Of a stretch of 49,301 bases of DNA, positions 1 through 7,560 are shown piece by piece. The stretch lies in the NCBI RefSeq assembly GCF_001187535.1, contig NZ_LFIO01000897.1, positions 1 through 49,301 on the forward strand, in the 5' to 3' direction. Position numbers and translations under genes: made by a program. The stretch's first letter is position 1, and each line of letters begins with the position of its first letter. The notes under the pieces were generated by a model. The model worked only from the letters and a program-made list of their open reading frames with translations, ran no database searches and had not been told where the DNA came from. The DNA is from Rhizobium ecuadorense (lineage in GTDB: Bacteria > Pseudomonadota > Alphaproteobacteria > Rhizobiales > Rhizobiaceae).

Positions 1-55
1 CCCGGATCTTCACGTTGTAGTCGACGACGCGCTTGACGGGCACGAGAATCTTCAT
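1..55 (-). CDS. etfB: Electron transfer flavoprotein beta subunit (5' end only)
   Basis: Only the first 18 codons are inside the window; the gene runs off the left edge. The translation begins MKILVPVKRVVDYNVKIR, which is the near-invariant start of alphaproteobacterial EtfB. EtfB pairs with EtfA to carry electrons from acyl-CoA and other flavin dehydrogenases to ETF-ubiquinone oxidoreductase. The ATG (complement of 53-55) is preceded by a purine-rich AAGGA-type ribosome site within TCCTGAAGGAAGGACC. A 10-bp inverted repeat about 145-170 bp upstream is a candidate operator. Identification from so short a piece is still firm because this N-terminus is highly conserved. Confidence 0.85.
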   Translation of the reverse strand, partial: MKILVPVKRVVDYNVKIR

Positions 56-198
56 GGTGGTCCTTCCTTCAGGAGAAACTGGCTTCAGCGAAAATGCGCG
101 TTCGCGCGCCATTTCATTTGTCGAATGGCGACATGGATACGCGCTTTTCCTCCAAATTCAACGCTTCCCTGTCGCCGGCGGGCGATTTGCCGGGCAAT

Positions 199-226
199 AT
201 ATTGACGTTTACGTTCACGTCAATAT
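199..226. promoter_or_regulatory. Inverted repeat upstream of etfB, candidate operator
   Basis: ATATTGACGT (199-208) is repeated in perfect inverse orientation as ACGTCAATAT (217-226) around an 8-base centre. It overlaps the stop codon of the rhomboid gene and lies about 145-170 bp upstream of the etfB start. The core ACGT-ACGT arrangement is reminiscent of MerR-family operators such as LiuR sites on acyl-CoA degradation genes; that link is inference. It could also act as a weak hairpin at the end of the rhomboid transcript. Confidence 0.45.
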
Positions 227-1017
227 TCCTCTCGGCGCCGCCCCCAGGGAAGGCGTTGAATCTTCCGCCCGGCGGCATCGACAGTGATGGCCGGACCGGC
301 GCCGGGATCGTCTTTCACAGCCCGGGGCGTGACGATCTCCCGGTCGAAGAGCGGCACACCTTGTCGGCGCAGCACCAGGATCAGAAGAGCCCCGGCAAGG
401 ATGCCGCCGACATGCGCCCCCCAGGACACGTCGCCGTCGGGTGCGATCGCCAGCATGAAGAATTGCTGGCCGATCCACAAAAGCAGCGGCACGAAGGCCG
501 GCAGGGGCAGCGGCAGACGGAAGAATACCAGAACCCAGACCCTGACGCGCGGATGCAACATGACATAGGCGGCAACCACGCCCGAGATCGCCCCCGAGGC
601 GCCGACCAGTGGCGCTTGCGACGTCATGGTCAGCAGGCCGTGGCACAGCGCGCCGGCGGCCGCGCAGAGAAGATAGAAAATCAGGAAGCGCAGATGTCCC
701 ATCGCGTCCTCGACATTGTCGCCGAAGACCCAGAGAAAGATCATGTTGGAGGCCAGATGCCAGAAGCCGGAATGGACGAAGGCATAGGTGAGATACGTCA
801 GCGGCTCCGGCACGATTTCCAGCCCCTGCGCCAGTACCGCGTCGCCAAAGGCGATCGCCGGGATGTAGCCGAGCCCGACGGTCGTTGCCTGGGCTGCCTG
901 CTCGCTCTCGATGCTGGTGAAGAGCCAGACCGCGACATTCAATGCGATCAGTGAGAGCGTCACCCACTGGACCTTGATATGTTTCAGCGTATTGGCGTCG
1001 TGAAATGGTATGAACAT
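220..1017 (-). CDS. Rhomboid family intramembrane serine protease
   Basis: A 265-residue polytopic membrane protein. It carries the rhomboid signature: HLASN at residues 87-91, the catalytic serine in GASG (Ser141), and the partner histidine in AHVGG (His202). Six or so hydrophobic segments surround these, as in bacterial rhomboids, which cleave transmembrane helices of substrate proteins inside the bilayer. I start it at the ATG at 1017 (MFIPFHD...), since homologues begin just before the first membrane segment; the open frame continues upstream to 1191 but runs into the adenosyltransferase gene. It follows that gene by 31 bp on the same strand and precedes etfB, so the three may be co-transcribed. 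The substrate cannot be told from sequence. Confidence 0.9.
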   Translation of the reverse strand: MFIPFHDANTLKHIKVQWVTLSLIALNVAVWLFTSIESEQAAQATTVGLGYIPAIAFGDAVLAQGLEIVPEPLTYLTYAFVHSGFWHLASNMIFLWVFGDNVEDAMGHLRFLIFYLLCAAAGALCHGLLTMTSQAPLVGASGAISGVVAAYVMLHPRVRVWVLVFFRLPLPLPAFVPLLLWIGQQFFMLAIAPDGDVSWGAHVGGILAGALLILVLRRQGVPLFDREIVTPRAVKDDPGAGPAITVDAAGRKIQRLPWGRRREEY

Positions 1018-1048
1018 CAAGCCCCCGGCGATCGTGATCGCGGCAAGC

Positions 1049-1627
1049 CTATCTGTTTTTTCCCGGAACCCAAAGCACATCCGCATGGCCTCGGTCATTT
1101 GCATGACGTGCGGCGACGAAGAGGAAATCGGAGAGCCGGTTGACATATTTCCTCGCCGGCTCGCTGACGATCTCGCCGTCGGTACGGGCAAGCGCCACCA
1201 TCAAACGTTCGGCGCGCCGCGCAATCGTGCGGGCCAGATGCAACTGCGCGGCGGCGGGGGTACCGCCCGGCAGGATGAAGGATTTCAGCGGCTCCAGGCC
1301 GGCGTTCAGCTGGTCGATATCGTGCTCCACGCGGTCGACCTGCGTCTCGGCGATCCGCAGCGGTTCATAGGCCGGCGGCTCGCCGGTATCGGGGGTGGCA
1401 AGGTCGGCGCCGAGATCGAAGAGATCGTTCTGGATCGACATCAGCATGGCGTCGAGTTCGGGCAGGCCTGATGTGTGCAGTCGTGCCAGGCCGATCGCGG
1501 AATTGGCCTCGTCGATCGTGCCGTAGGCCTCGACGCGCAGATCGTCCTTTGTCCGACGCGGGCCGGCAACCAGCCCGGTCGTGCCGTCGTCGCCGGTTTT
1601 GGTATAGATCTTGTTGAGCTTTACCAT
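1049..1627 (-). CDS. PduO-type cob(I)yrinic acid a,c-diamide / cob(I)alamin adenosyltransferase
   Basis: A 192-residue soluble protein that transfers the adenosyl group of ATP to the cobalt of reduced corrinoids, giving adenosylcobalamin. The N-terminal ATP-binding motif TKTGDDGTTGL (residues 10-20) and the C-terminal RTIARRAER helix segment with the following LNRLSDFLF-like helix (here YVNRLSDFLF) are the family hallmarks; length is typical of PduO/MMAB proteins, which are trimers. The ATG at 1627 is the only good start. It is followed on the same strand by the rhomboid gene. In rhizobia adenosylcobalamin serves methylmalonyl-CoA mutase and class II ribonucleotide reductase; which enzyme this copy serves is not shown here. 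Confidence 0.93.
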   Translation of the reverse strand: MVKLNKIYTKTGDDGTTGLVAGPRRTKDDLRVEAYGTIDEANSAIGLARLHTSGLPELDAMLMSIQNDLFDLGADLATPDTGEPPAYEPLRIAETQVDRVEHDIDQLNAGLEPLKSFILPGGTPAAAQLHLARTIARRAERLMVALARTDGEIVSEPARKYVNRLSDFLFVAARHANDRGHADVLWVPGKNR

Positions 1628-1675
1628 GCTGCACCGCCTGATAGAGGGAGGGCGGTCGAGGAGATCGGCGAGGCC

Positions 1676-1815
1676 GGCCCCTCATCCGGCTGCCGCCACC
1701 TTCTCCCCGTTTTGACGGGGAGAAGGGAATATGCCGCACCCTCTCCGCTCCTCACCCACGTCTCGCAGGGCACGTCCCCTCTCCCCGTCACGGGGAGAGG
1801 GTTAGGGTGAGGGGC
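1676..1815. repeat. Rhizobial intergenic mosaic element (RIME-like), two 12-bp palindromes
   Basis: Two hairpins with related arms: CCTTCTCCCCGT (1699-1710) pairs with ACGGGGAGAAGG (1715-1726), and CCCTCTCCCCGT (1777-1788) pairs with ACGGGGAGAGGG (1790-1801). They are linked by a stretch reading CACCCTCTCCGCTCC...CTCACCC, and the element closes with TTAGGGTGAGGGG. This layout matches the RIME class of short mosaic repeats known from Rhizobium and Sinorhizobium intergenic regions; class assignment is from memory. Confidence 0.75.
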
Positions 1816-1837
1816 AGCCGTTGGCGTGAACCGGACA

Positions 1838-1925
1838 GCCTTGGGCTTGACCCGAGCATCCACGCCGCATGCAGCAGGGGCTACGGGGATGGATCCTCGC
1901 GTCAAGCCCGAGGATGACGGAGGGT
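1838..1925. repeat. Second intergenic inverted repeat, GGCTTGACCCGAG family
   Basis: CTTGGGCTTGACCCGAGCAT (from about 1841) is matched in inverse orientation by TCCTCGCGTCAAGCCCGAGG (from about 1893), with a handful of mismatches over some 23 bases. The unit ends with GATGACGGAG. Together with the preceding element it fills most of the 436-bp gap between the adenosyltransferase and the small membrane protein. I see no gene in this gap; short open frames here read through the palindromes. Confidence 0.65.
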
Positions 1926-2063
1926 GGGGTTGGCCTTTTCGCCAAACTCGCCCCGGCATACTGATGCACACCGCGTCGAGGTGCTTCCTCAAGCGGGCGC
2001 TCACCTCTCCTTCGTCGTTTCTTTCCGTGTTCGTCATTAAAAAATACCCCTCCCATGGCCTTC

Positions 2064-2267
2064 TCAAGTCGGCCGGCCGCCGCCGGTGAACCAGAGGGTC
2101 AGCATGATCAGGAAGACGGCGATGGCCTGCAAGAGGACGCGAAGCTGCATCAGTTTGTTGGAACGGTTGGCGTCGCCGCCCTTCATCATGTTGAAGAGGC
2201 CGCGGATCAGCACGAGGGCGACGAGGCCCATGACGATGATCGCAAGGATATAGGTGACTGTGGACAT
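2064..2267 (-). CDS. Small twin-transmembrane protein (HIG1-like)
   Basis: A 67-residue protein with two hydrophobic helices (about residues 5-24 and 44-61) joined by a short basic loop containing NRSNKLMQLRVLLQ. This matches the bacterial HIG1/hypoxia-induced-protein type domain, in which the loop after the first helix carries the conserved RSNxLMxxRV segment. In alphaproteobacteria such proteins are linked to the respiratory chain, notably cytochrome oxidase; that role is inferred for this copy. It starts 14 bp after the SDR gene stop on the same strand, so the two are probably one transcript. It is shorter than most eukaryotic HIG1 proteins but of normal length for the bacterial form. Confidence 0.8.
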   Translation of the reverse strand: MSTVTYILAIIVMGLVALVLIRGLFNMMKGGDANRSNKLMQLRVLLQAIAVFLIMLTLWFTGGGRPT

Positions 2268-2281
2268 GGCATTCAGCTTTC

Positions 2282-3115
2282 TCAGTCCGTCCAGCGCATC
2301 AGGCGGTAGAAGAGGTCTGCCGGAAGCAGCCGCTTCAGGAACATGCCCTGTTTAGCCGGTGTCGTTACAGGATAATGTGGCCTTGGATTTTTCGAGTTCA
2401 ATGCGTGTTTCAATACGGAATAGACCGCTTCCGGGCCAAGCTTGTGGCGGCTGACCGGGCCGGATCCGTCGAGTCTTGCCAGTTGCCTGACATAGTCGGC
2501 CGCGTGCGGCGAATTCTCAAGGTCGATATGCTCCTTGATCTTTGCGAGCGCGTTGGCGGTGAAACGTGTGGCGATCGGCCCCGGCTCGATCAGGCTCACA
2601 TGGATGCCGCTGCCCTGCAGCTCCATGCGCAAGGTGATGCTGAGGCCCTCGAGCGCAAATTTGGAAGCGGTATAGGCGCCGCGGTAGCGATAGGGCACGA
2701 CGCCGAGAATCGACGAGCATTGCACGATCCGTCCCCGGCCGTGCCTGCGCATCGCCGGAATCACCTGTCGCGTCAATTCATGCCAGCCGAAGAAATTCGC
2801 CTCGAACTGGGCGCGCAGCGCTGATGTCGAAAGATCCTCGACGGCGCCCGGCTGGCCGTAGGCGCCATTGTTGAAGAGCGCATCGATGCGGCCGCCGCTG
2901 CGTTCCAGCACCGCGCCGACGAGATCGGAAATCGTATCGCTCCTGGCATAATCCATCAGGAAGGCTTCGATGCCGTCCGCTTCCAAGCCCGGCAGGTCTT
3001 CCGGTTTGCGCACCGTTGCGAAGACGCGCCAGCCATCGGCTTTCAGCGCCCGCGCGCAATGAGCGCCGATACCGGACGAGCATCCGGTCACGACGATGCT
3101 GCGCTCTCCCGCCAT
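2282..3115 (-). CDS. Short-chain dehydrogenase/reductase (SDR)
   Basis: A 277-residue classical-type SDR. Visible motifs are the nucleotide-binding TGCSSGIG (residues 10-17), the structural NNGAYG (82-87, a variant of NNAG), a serine in CSSILG (about 134) and YTASK with Tyr148 and Lys152, which together form the catalytic set. The C-terminal part ends in a hydrophobic, basic stretch (LKRLLPADLFYRLMRW). The substrate is unknown; the closest general class is the group of SDRs acting on lipids or retinol-like substrates. The open frame extends far upstream in the antisense of the YihY gene, but the ATG at 3115 is the natural start just before the Rossmann fold. It is divergent from the YihY gene (75 bp gap). 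Confidence 0.9.
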   Translation of the reverse strand: MAGERSIVVTGCSSGIGAHCARALKADGWRVFATVRKPEDLPGLEADGIEAFLMDYARSDTISDLVGAVLERSGGRIDALFNNGAYGQPGAVEDLSTSALRAQFEANFFGWHELTRQVIPAMRRHGRGRIVQCSSILGVVPYRYRGAYTASKFALEGLSITLRMELQGSGIHVSLIEPGPIATRFTANALAKIKEHIDLENSPHAADYVRQLARLDGSGPVSRHKLGPEAVYSVLKHALNSKNPRPHYPVTTPAKQGMFLKRLLPADLFYRLMRWTD

Positions 3116-3190
3116 GGAATGATTCCTGTACAAAATGGGACTCGTTTCCCATATTCGGCCAGATGATACAATCTGGAAAGCCGGGGACGG

Positions 3191-4114
3191 ATGCCGAAGG
3201 CACTGCGCACGATCTACGACGTGGTCTATGACGCGATCTGTCACATGGTCGAGGATGACGGCTTTGCCATGGCGAGCCATGTGGCGCTGTCGAGCCTGCT
3301 TGCGGTTTTCCCCTTCCTGATCTTCGGCACGGCGCTCGCAAGCTTCCTCGGCGCCGATCAGTTTTCCTCGACCGCCATCCATCTGATCTTCGACACCTGG
3401 CCCGAGGCGATCGCCAAGCCGCTCGCCGACCAGGTGCTGCAGGTGCTGACCATTCAGCGCGGCGGACTGCTGACGATCTCGGTGCTGGCGGCCGCCTATT
3501 TCGCCTCGAACGGCGTCGAGGCGCTGCGCATCTCGCTCAACCGCGCCTACCGGGTGCAGGAAACGCGGCCGTGGTATTTCACCCGCCTCGCCAGCCTCGG
3601 CTATGTGCTGATCGCGGTCATCATCTTTGCGGCGATCAGCATCCTGCTGGTCGCCGTGCCGCTGGCGCTCGACTATGCCAGGAAGTGGCTTCCGCTGTTT
3701 GCCGATACGCTCGACGTCGTCTTCAGCTGGCGCATCTACGGCACGCTTGTGGTGCTGACCGTCGGGCTGCTGGTCATGCATCTGTGGCTGCCGGCCGGCA
3801 AGCGGCGGGTCTTCGACGTCATTCCGGGCGTGCTGCTGACGCTGCTGCTCTGGCTGGCCGGGGCGCTGATTTTTGCCTATTATCTGGCGACCTTCGCCAA
3901 TTATACCGCAACCTATGCCGGTCTCGCCTCGGTCATGATCGTGCTGATCTTCCTCTATATGGTCGGCGTCATCTTCATCATCGGCGCCGAGATCAATGCG
4001 GCGCTGATCAAATTCCGCGTCTTCCGGATGTTTTCCCACACGCTTTCGATTGTCGGCAGGCAGCGGGTCGAAAGGGCATCACAGCCCGACAAGGCGGCGA
4101 ATATCGGCCCCTGA
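3191..4114 (+). CDS. YihY/BrkB family inner-membrane protein
   Basis: A 307-residue protein with about six membrane segments. The N-terminal soluble helix region, the ASHVALSSLLAVFPFLIF segment, the central RISLNRAYRV motif and the late YAGLASVMIVLIFLY / GAEINAALI segments are typical of the YihY (formerly 'ribonuclease BN') family. The family was once thought to be tRNA-processing RNase BN; that was an error, and its function (possibly transport or virulence-related) is unsettled. Start ATG 3191 follows GGGGACGG. Its 3' end overlaps the 3' end of the convergent gluQ by 36 bp. Confidence 0.9.
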   Translation: MPKALRTIYDVVYDAICHMVEDDGFAMASHVALSSLLAVFPFLIFGTALASFLGADQFSSTAIHLIFDTWPEAIAKPLADQVLQVLTIQRGGLLTISVLAAAYFASNGVEALRISLNRAYRVQETRPWYFTRLASLGYVLIAVIIFAAISILLVAVPLALDYARKWLPLFADTLDVVFSWRIYGTLVVLTVGLLVMHLWLPAGKRRVFDVIPGVLLTLLLWLAGALIFAYYLATFANYTATYAGLASVMIVLIFLYMVGVIFIIGAEINAALIKFRVFRMFSHTLSIVGRQRVERASQPDKAANIGP

Positions 4115-4960
4115 CATGCCGCGGGCACGCAGGTCGCCAAGCCCGCTGTCGCCGTCGCTTTTCGAAAGCTTGCGGCCGGCAGGGTCCAGAATGAGGCGAT
4201 GATGACGATAGACCGGCTGCGGCAGGCCGAGCAGCACCTGCAGCAGCCGGTGCACCGATGTCGCGTGGAACAGGTCGAGCCCGCGCACGACATGGGTGAC
4301 GCCCTGGAGCGCATCGTCGACGACAACCGAAAGATGATAGCTCGACGGGGCGTCCGAGCGCGACAGGATGACGTCGCCCCAGACTTCCGGCTCGGCGGCG
4401 ATCTCGCCCGATCTGCCGTCGCCGGTTTCCGTCCAGAACAGCAGCTCGCCGATCAGGTCGAGCGCCTTGCGCATATCGAGCCGCCAGGCATGTTTTTTCC
4501 CCGAGGCCAGCATCTCTCGCCATTCGTCTTCCGGGCGTTCGCGATCGTTTGCTGGATAGTGCGGCGTGCCGTCGGGATCGCGCGGCCAAGTTTTACCCGC
4601 CGCCTCATAGGCCGTGACGCGCGTCTTCACCTCGCCGCGCGTCAGGAAGGCCGGATAGACCAGCCCACGCTCGATCAGCGCGTGCAGTGCCGCCTGATAT
4701 TCGGGGAAATGTTCCGACTGGCGCCGCACCGGGCTTTCCCAGCCAATCCCCAGCCAGTCGAGATCGCTGAGGATGCAGGCCTCGAATTCCGGCGTGCAGC
4801 GGGCCTGGTCGATATCCTCGATGCGCAGCAGCAGGCGGCCCTGCTCGGCCTCCGCCATGTCGTGGTTCAAGAAGGCCGAGAGGGCATGGCCGAGATGCAA
4901 CTCACCGTTGGGGCTCGGCGCAAAACGAAAGACAGGTTTTTGACGCTCGCTCGTGGTCAT
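4079..4960 (-). CDS. gluQ: Glutamyl-Q tRNA(Asp) synthetase
   Basis: A 293-residue truncated relative of glutamyl-tRNA synthetase that keeps the catalytic domain and lacks the anticodon-binding half. It activates glutamate without tRNA and attaches it to queuosine at the wobble position of tRNA-Asp. Class I signatures are visible: RFAPSPNGELHLGHA (HIGH variant HLGH, residues 22-25) and KLSKS near residue 265. The start at 4960 (MTTSERQKP) has a good AGAAGAAAG ribosome site 5 bp upstream; an ATG at 4975 is in frame but lacks one. It is divergent from the glycosylase gene, the two possible ATGs overlapping in CCATGG, and convergent with the YihY gene. Confidence 0.93.
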   Translation of the reverse strand: MTTSERQKPVFRFAPSPNGELHLGHALSAFLNHDMAEAEQGRLLLRIEDIDQARCTPEFEACILSDLDWLGIGWESPVRRQSEHFPEYQAALHALIERGLVYPAFLTRGEVKTRVTAYEAAGKTWPRDPDGTPHYPANDRERPEDEWREMLASGKKHAWRLDMRKALDLIGELLFWTETGDGRSGEIAAEPEVWGDVILSRSDAPSSYHLSVVVDDALQGVTHVVRGLDLFHATSVHRLLQVLLGLPQPVYRHHRLILDPAGRKLSKSDGDSGLGDLRARGMSGADIRRLVGL

Positions 4961-4973
4961 GCTTTCTTCTGCC

Positions 4974-5651
4974 ATGGATTTGGGTTTCGAACCACTGCGA
5001 GGCGATGTGCAGATCATCCGCAACGAAGACGACGTCAGGTTGGGGCTCGAAGCGCTGCTCCGTCTCGATCCGCGCCTTGTGCCGATCGCGGCGCAGGCCG
5101 GCCCTGTTCCGCTGCGGCTGCGCGAACCGGGTTTTGCCGGCCTTGCCCACATCATCGTTTCGCAGATGGTGTCGCGCGCCAGCGCCGAGGCGATCTGGCG
5201 GCGCATGCTGCCGGCCGACGGGCTGTTGACCGCCGAAGGCTACGCGCTGCTTCACGCCGAAGCCTGGCGCGACTTCGGCCTGTCGCGCGCCAAGGCCGAG
5301 ACCCTATCGCTGATCGCCGAAACCGTTGTCTCCGGCCACCTCGATCTTGCCGGGCTCTGCCTGAGGCCGCCTGAAGAAGCGCTTGGTGAGCTCACGGCGC
5401 TGAAGGGCGTCGGTCCGTGGACGGCGGAGGTCTATCTGATGTTCTGCGGCGGCCATGCCGATGTCTTCCCGGCCGGCGACGTCGCGCTGCAGAGTGCCGT
5501 CGGTGCGGCATTCGGTCTTGCGGCACGGCCTGAAGCAAAGGCGCTGACTGCGCTCGCGGAAGCCTGGTCACCATGGCGCTCGGTGGCGGCACGGCTTTTC
5601 TGGGCCTATTACGCTACGAAAACGCGCCGCGACATGGTGCCGACCGGTTGA
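4974..5651 (+). CDS. DNA-3-methyladenine glycosylase II (AlkA-type, HhH-GPD)
   Basis: A base-excision repair glycosylase removing alkylated purines. The helix-hairpin-helix LKGVGPWTAEVYLMF (about residues 142-156) and the following Gly/Pro-rich loop with catalytic aspartate in PAGDVALQ are clear. At about 225 residues it lacks the extra N-terminal domain of E. coli AlkA, as is common for alphaproteobacterial versions. The ATG at 4974 has no ribosome site; a GTG at 5007 (VQIIRNED...) follows GCGAGGCGAT and may be the true start, which would leave a short intergenic space with gluQ. Function is confident, start is not. Confidence 0.88.
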   Translation: MDLGFEPLRGDVQIIRNEDDVRLGLEALLRLDPRLVPIAAQAGPVPLRLREPGFAGLAHIIVSQMVSRASAEAIWRRMLPADGLLTAEGYALLHAEAWRDFGLSRAKAETLSLIAETVVSGHLDLAGLCLRPPEEALGELTALKGVGPWTAEVYLMFCGGHADVFPAGDVALQSAVGAAFGLAARPEAKALTALAEAWSPWRSVAARLFWAYYATKTRRDMVPTG

Positions 5652-5762
5652 TCGGCAATACTCTTCAAATTGCCTTTATCCTCTGAATTTATTGGACTTC
5701 ACAATCCTGTAACAACCGGCCTAATATACAGGTGCAGATGCCGAATCGATCAGGAGAGTCCC

Positions 5763-6320
5763 TTGACGATTGCAGTCTCCCCACAGGCCCTGCCAGCGCT
5801 CGTTCTGAACGCTGACTACCGGCCGCTGAGTTATTACCCCTTGTCGCTGTGGTCCTGGCAGGACGCGATCAAGGCGGTATTTCTCGACCGTGTGAACATC
5901 ATCGCAGAGTATGAACATTCGGTTTCCTCGCCGAGTTTTTCGATGCGGCTTCCGAGTGTCGTGTGCCTGAAGACTTACGTTCAGCCGTCCCGCAATCCGG
6001 CCTTCACCCGGTTCAACGTCTTTCTGCGCGACCGGTTCGAATGCCAGTATTGCGGCTCCCATGACGATCTGACCTTCGATCACGTCATTCCGCGCGCCCA
6101 TGGCGGCGAGACGACCTGGGAAAATGTCGTGGCAGCCTGTTCGCCCTGCAATCTGCGCAAGGGCAGCAAGCTTCCCAAGCAGGCAGGCATGTTCCCGGCG
6201 CAGAAGCCCTATCAGCCGACGGTGCAGGATCTGCACAATAACGGCCGGCTGTTTCCGCCGAACTATCTGCACGACAGCTGGCTCGACTATCTCTACTGGG
6301 ATACCGAACTGCAGCCCTGA
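5763..6320 (+). CDS. HNH endonuclease family protein
   Basis: A 185-residue protein with a C-terminal HNH nuclease fold: zinc cysteines CQYC (Cys94, Cys97) and CSPC (Cys126, Cys129), and the FDHVIPRAHGG motif with His107 and an Asn near 121. The N-terminal half (ALVLNADYRPLSYYPLSLWSWQDA) is a conserved extension found in single-copy chromosomal versions across alphaproteobacteria, which are not part of a phage or restriction locus. I start it at the TTG at 5763 because AGGAGA (5752-5757) sits 5 bp upstream and the conserved region begins at once; the frame is open upstream to 5670 without a ribosome site. Its biological role is unknown. Confidence 0.87.
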   Translation: MTIAVSPQALPALVLNADYRPLSYYPLSLWSWQDAIKAVFLDRVNIIAEYEHSVSSPSFSMRLPSVVCLKTYVQPSRNPAFTRFNVFLRDRFECQYCGSHDDLTFDHVIPRAHGGETTWENVVAACSPCNLRKGSKLPKQAGMFPAQKPYQPTVQDLHNNGRLFPPNYLHDSWLDYLYWDTELQP

Positions 6321-6330
6321 TCAGGCCACT

Positions 6331-6846
6331 TCAGGCCGCCTTGCGAACGCCAACGAAAGCGAAGGCGGCAAGCAGGATTCCGGCAATGACGTTCCAGCCG
6401 GCAAAGGACAAGCCGAGCACCCGGAGCGCCGCATCGGTGCAGGACGGGCCCTTGATGCTGTTGAGCTCGCCGAGCAGATCGCCGGCATTGGTCGTCATGC
6501 TGCTTGCCGTCGTCGAGCAGGTGGCCGGGCCGGGCCAAAAATGCCATTCGACGCCGGCGTGATAGACACCCATGCCGGCCGTCACCAGCATCAGCATGCC
6601 GGCGGCGAGAATGAGCGCGCGGGTGATCCAGTTCGGCAGGCCGACAAGTTCCGAAATTGCCGCCAGGATCGCGATCGGGATGGCATAGTAATAGGGCTGG
6701 CGCTGCAGCAGGCAGAGCGCGCAGGGAATATAGCCGCCGATATATTGGAAACCAAGCGCCGTGCCGACCGCCGCCGCCATTCCGATGGCGAGCAATAAGG
6801 AATAGACGAAGCCGGGGCGGGCGAGTGGCGAGGCGGTGGCAGTCAT
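6331..6846 (-). CDS. Disulfide bond formation protein B (DsbB family)
   Basis: A 171-residue inner-membrane protein with four hydrophobic helices. The first periplasmic loop carries PCALC (Cys42, Cys45) followed by QRQPYYY, and the second loop holds Cys110 and Cys136, exactly the two redox pairs that DsbB uses to pass electrons from DsbA to quinone. A CGGAG ribosome site lies 7 bp before the ATG at 6846. No dsbA partner is adjacent; the DsbA-like protein at 27,516 has no signal peptide and is unlikely to be the partner. The gene converges on the HNH gene with a 10-bp gap. Confidence 0.88.
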   Translation of the reverse strand: MTATASPLARPGFVYSLLLAIGMAAAVGTALGFQYIGGYIPCALCLLQRQPYYYAIPIAILAAISELVGLPNWITRALILAAGMLMLVTAGMGVYHAGVEWHFWPGPATCSTTASSMTTNAGDLLGELNSIKGPSCTDAALRVLGLSFAGWNVIAGILLAAFAFVGVRKAA

Positions 6847-6873
6847 GGCGGAACTCCGCGAGAGTTTGGCTTA

Positions 6874-6972
6874 AAGCAATTCCAGCAAAAGTGTGAAGCG
6901 GTTTGCGTCCGGAATTGCGTAAAATTAAAGAGACAGAGCACTTCGCTATTCGAAGAAAATCGAAATGCTTTA
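6874..6972. repeat. Dispersed rhizobial palindromic element, copy with AAGCAATTCC arms
   Basis: GCAATTCC (6876-6883) pairs with GGAATTGC (6911-6918); then AAATTAAAGAGACAGAGCA leads into a second imperfect inverted repeat, AGCACTTCG against CGAAATGCT, ending near 6970. The AATTAAAGAG-AGAGCA junction recurs at 25,745 in front of another repeat copy. The element fills the space between the DsbB-like and YqaA-like genes and touches the stop codon of the latter. Confidence 0.7.
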
Positions 6973-7560
6973 GTGAGCGAAAGAGCGGTAGCCGACATAT
7001 AGCACGATCACCGCACCGGCACCGATGCCGACGATCTGGCCGAGGCGCTTCTCGATGAAATCCCGGATCGGCTCGCCGTAGCGGCGCAGCAGCCAGGCGA
7101 GAAAGAGGAAACGGGCGCCGCGTGCAATAATCGCCGAAACAATGAAAAGACCCAGATTGACGTGAATGACACCGGAGAGGATCGTGACGATCTTGATCGG
7201 CGGCAGATGCGCAAGGCCTGATGTGACAAGCAGCAGCAGGATCCACTCATAGGTGACGTAGGCCTTCATCTGCTCGAAGGCATCGAGCTTGCCGTAGAAT
7301 TCGAGAACCGGCCGCGCCACCGTCTCAAAGGCGTAAAAGCCGAGTGCCCAGCCGGCGATGCCGCCGAGCACGGAAGCGATGGTCGCGATCAGCGCGTAGC
7401 GATAGGAGCGTTCCGGCTTGGCAAGCGCCATCGGCAGGAACAGCACATCGGCGGGGACGAGAAAGATGGAGCTTTCGACGAAGGCGATGACGGCGAGCCA
7501 GACTTCGGCCGATTTGCGCGCGGCCAGAGACATGGTCCAGTCGTAAAGTCTGCGGAGCAT
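6970..7560 (-). CDS. YqaA/DedA-like (SNARE-associated, VTT domain) membrane protein
   Basis: A 196-residue membrane protein with four to five hydrophobic segments. The segment around FVESSIFLVPADVLFLPMALA, the glycine-rich GGIAGWALGFYAF and the GLAHLPPIKIVTILSG stretch fit the YqaA branch of the DedA/SNARE-associated family. DedA proteins are linked to phospholipid flipping and membrane potential; the YqaA branch is poorly studied. ATG 7560 follows AGGAAGGGAACGG, a strong ribosome site. Its stop codon lies at the edge of a repeat element. Confidence 0.82.
   Translation of the reverse strand: MLRRLYDWTMSLAARKSAEVWLAVIAFVESSIFLVPADVLFLPMALAKPERSYRYALIATIASVLGGIAGWALGFYAFETVARPVLEFYGKLDAFEQMKAYVTYEWILLLLVTSGLAHLPPIKIVTILSGVIHVNLGLFIVSAIIARGARFLFLAWLLRRYGEPIRDFIEKRLGQIVGIGAGAVIVLYVGYRSFAH

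Noticed and set aside
3116..4039. A 300-codon N-terminal extension of the SDR protein
   Set aside because: The extension is antisense to the YihY gene and very charged; SDRs of this kind start just before the TGxxxGIG motif, where an ATG exists.
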